Made by a program: the position numbers and the translations under genes
Notes under the pieces: model-generated
The model's input: only the letters and a program-made list of their open reading frames with translations
What the model was told of the DNA's origin: nothing
Databases searched by the model: none
In this document: piece by piece, positions 6,097 through 7,143 of the stretch
Layout of the letters: the number at the start of each line of letters is the position of its first letter
Numbering within the stretch: the stretch's first letter is position 1
Origin: Lysobacterales bacterium
GTDB lineage: Bacteria; Pseudomonadota; Gammaproteobacteria; Xanthomonadales; SZUA-36
DNA length: 7,143 nucleotides
Assembly (NCBI GenBank): GCA_030637665.1
Contig: DAOWGA010000320.1
Coordinates: forward strand, 1 to 7,143
Direction of reading: 5' to 3'

Positions 6097-7143
6097 CTAT
6101 TTTTTCAAATCAACCAGCGTGACCTCTCCCCTGGACACCGGATAGCCAAGGGACACCCACCCCTGTATACCTTCCCAGAGTACCGCGGTGTTCTTGAAGC
6201 CGCGGTCCCGCAATTCACTGTTTACATCCTCCGCAGCGGCCCGCGGACACTCGCAATAGGTCACAATCCAGGTCCCGTCCGAAGGCAGGTCTGCGACCAG
6301 GGAATCGTACAATTCATAGTAGTAGGGAATGGGCACGGATCCTTCTATATGCGCCATCTGCCACATGGAAGTCACTCGCGTGTCGAGCAGAACCATCCGC
6401 TTGTTATTTTGCAAGGCTTCGTTCAGATCTTTCGCTAATACGTACAGTCCGTCTTTCAAAGAAAACTCAGGACCGGGGGAATCAGGATTAAGCACATAAT
6501 TTTCAACTGATGGCGGCGTGCGGAAAACCGGTTTCTCCACCGACCATCCGGTCGCTCTGCTGCGCAGAAAAGCGGTTACTGCATCGATTTGATCTGGCTC
6601 CAGATAATCACCAAATGGCGGCATGTCGGTGCCATCCCGGCCATTCACGATGGCATATCTGAGGAATGAATCACTGGTCAGCGACAACATCACAGGATTC
6701 CCCAGCGCCGGACCGATGTCCCCTTCTCCGTTTTCACCATGACAGCCCGCGCACTCGTCGGCATAAATTTCCTTACCGAGTGCAATGTCTCCCACAACCG
6801 GTTCCAGGGGCAATTCAACGGCTTCAACACCTGACTGTTTCTGCAGCCACTGCATCAGGCTGGACAGCTCATCCTCGCTCATGGGTCCCCCGACCTCATC
6901 GAGGTAGCCACCCATCGCTGTTCCACGCCTGCCATAAGACACAGCCATCGAGCGTTCCTGGGACCCTGCGCTCATCAACGACTTTGATCTGAGCGAAGGC
7001 GCATCATCATTGACATGGCCCTGCCGCTCAGCACCATGACACAAAGCACAATATTTTTGATAATCGGCTTCCGCGGCGACTGCCTCTTCCTTGCCTGTTT
7101 CAGGGGAATCAGCAGCAGTGACAGGGGAGGAGACAATCAGAAT
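6097..7143 (-). CDS. Exported dihaem cytochrome c-rhodanese fusion, N-terminus off window
   Basis: The frame is open to the right edge, so 348 residues are visible and the true start lies beyond 7143. The first visible residues (ILIVSSPVTAADSPE) look like the end of a signal peptide with cleavage near TAA/D, placing the protein in the periplasm. Two class-I cytochrome c domains follow: CALCH (32-36) with likely Met ligand 77 in GTAM, then CAGCH (131-135) with likely Met 174 in GTDMPPFG. A rhodanese-like domain spans about 230-336, with LLDTR (252-256) and an active-site region YCECPRAAAEDV whose first Cys is 297. Electron transfer and sulfur handling are therefore joined in one chain, but the partner is unknown. 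A TTG at 7042-7044 lies inside the first haem motif and cannot be the start. The gene converges on the yheS-like gene with 6 nt between stops. Confidence 0.9.
   Translation of the reverse strand: MLIVSSPVTAADSPETGKEEAVAAEADYQKYCALCHGAERQGHVNDDAPSLRSKSLMSAGSQERSMAVSYGRRGTAMGGYLDEVGGPMSEDELSSLMQWLQKQSGVEAVELPLEPVVGDIALGKEIYADECAGCHGENGEGDIGPALGNPVMLSLTSDSFLRYAIVNGRDGTDMPPFGDYLEPDQIDAVTAFLRSRATGWSVEKPVFRTPPSVENYVLNPDSPGPEFSLKDGLYVLAKDLNEALQNNKRMVLLDTRVTSMWQMAHIEGSVPIPYYYELYDSLVADLPSDGTWIVTYCECPRAAAEDVNSELRDRGFKNTAVLWEGIQGWVSLGYPVSRGEVTLVDLKK

Noticed and set aside
6088..6105. T6 run just after the yheS-like stop as an intrinsic terminator
   Set aside because: No stem precedes the T-run, and the bases are the Lys-Lys end of the convergent cytochrome gene (AAAAAA on its strand).

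Overview
This 7.1 kb window looks like chromosomal DNA from a gammaproteobacterium, perhaps a marine or oligotrophic one. The main reason is that the plus-strand ABC-F ATPase matches the enterobacterial YheS type almost end to end. The neighbouring lipid acyltransferase, DUF2189 membrane protein and cytochrome c/rhodanese fusion fit the same kind of host. The genus cannot be fixed from the sequence. I see no insertion sequence, phage gene, CRISPR array, tRNA or rRNA.

Layout. Positions 1-173 hold no convincing gene, only two inverted repeats that may end the leftward operon. Between 174 and 4087 four minus-strand genes follow one another. In transcription order they are a conserved, N-terminally anchored protein of unknown function (4087 to 3470), a polytopic DUF2189 membrane protein (3387 to 2569), a wax ester synthase/diacylglycerol acyltransferase (2563 to 1013) and an alpha/beta hydrolase (1016 to 174). 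The last three are tightly packed: a 5 nt gap, then a 4 nt stop/start overlap. They probably form one operon, with a weak possible promoter in the 82 nt gap before DUF2189. Read together, they suggest a neutral-lipid module: an acyltransferase that makes wax esters or triacylglycerol, a serine hydrolase that could act on the product or a related ester, and a membrane protein of unknown role.

The yheS-like gene (4171 to 6090, plus strand) is divergent from this block. A perfect TATAAT lies just upstream of its GTG start. It ends 6 nt from a convergent minus-strand gene that runs off the right edge (6097 to beyond 7143). That gene encodes an exported protein with two class-I cytochrome c domains followed by a rhodanese domain. 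Its N-terminus is cut off by the window edge, but the visible part includes what looks like the end of a signal peptide and the first complete haem site.

Three starts were moved from the longest possible reading: 4087 rather than 4165, 3387 rather than 3417, and an off-window start rather than the TTG at 7044. The best candidates for something little described are the DUF2189/acyltransferase/hydrolase cluster and the dihaem cytochrome-rhodanese fusion. Neither can be shown to be a new system from sequence alone.
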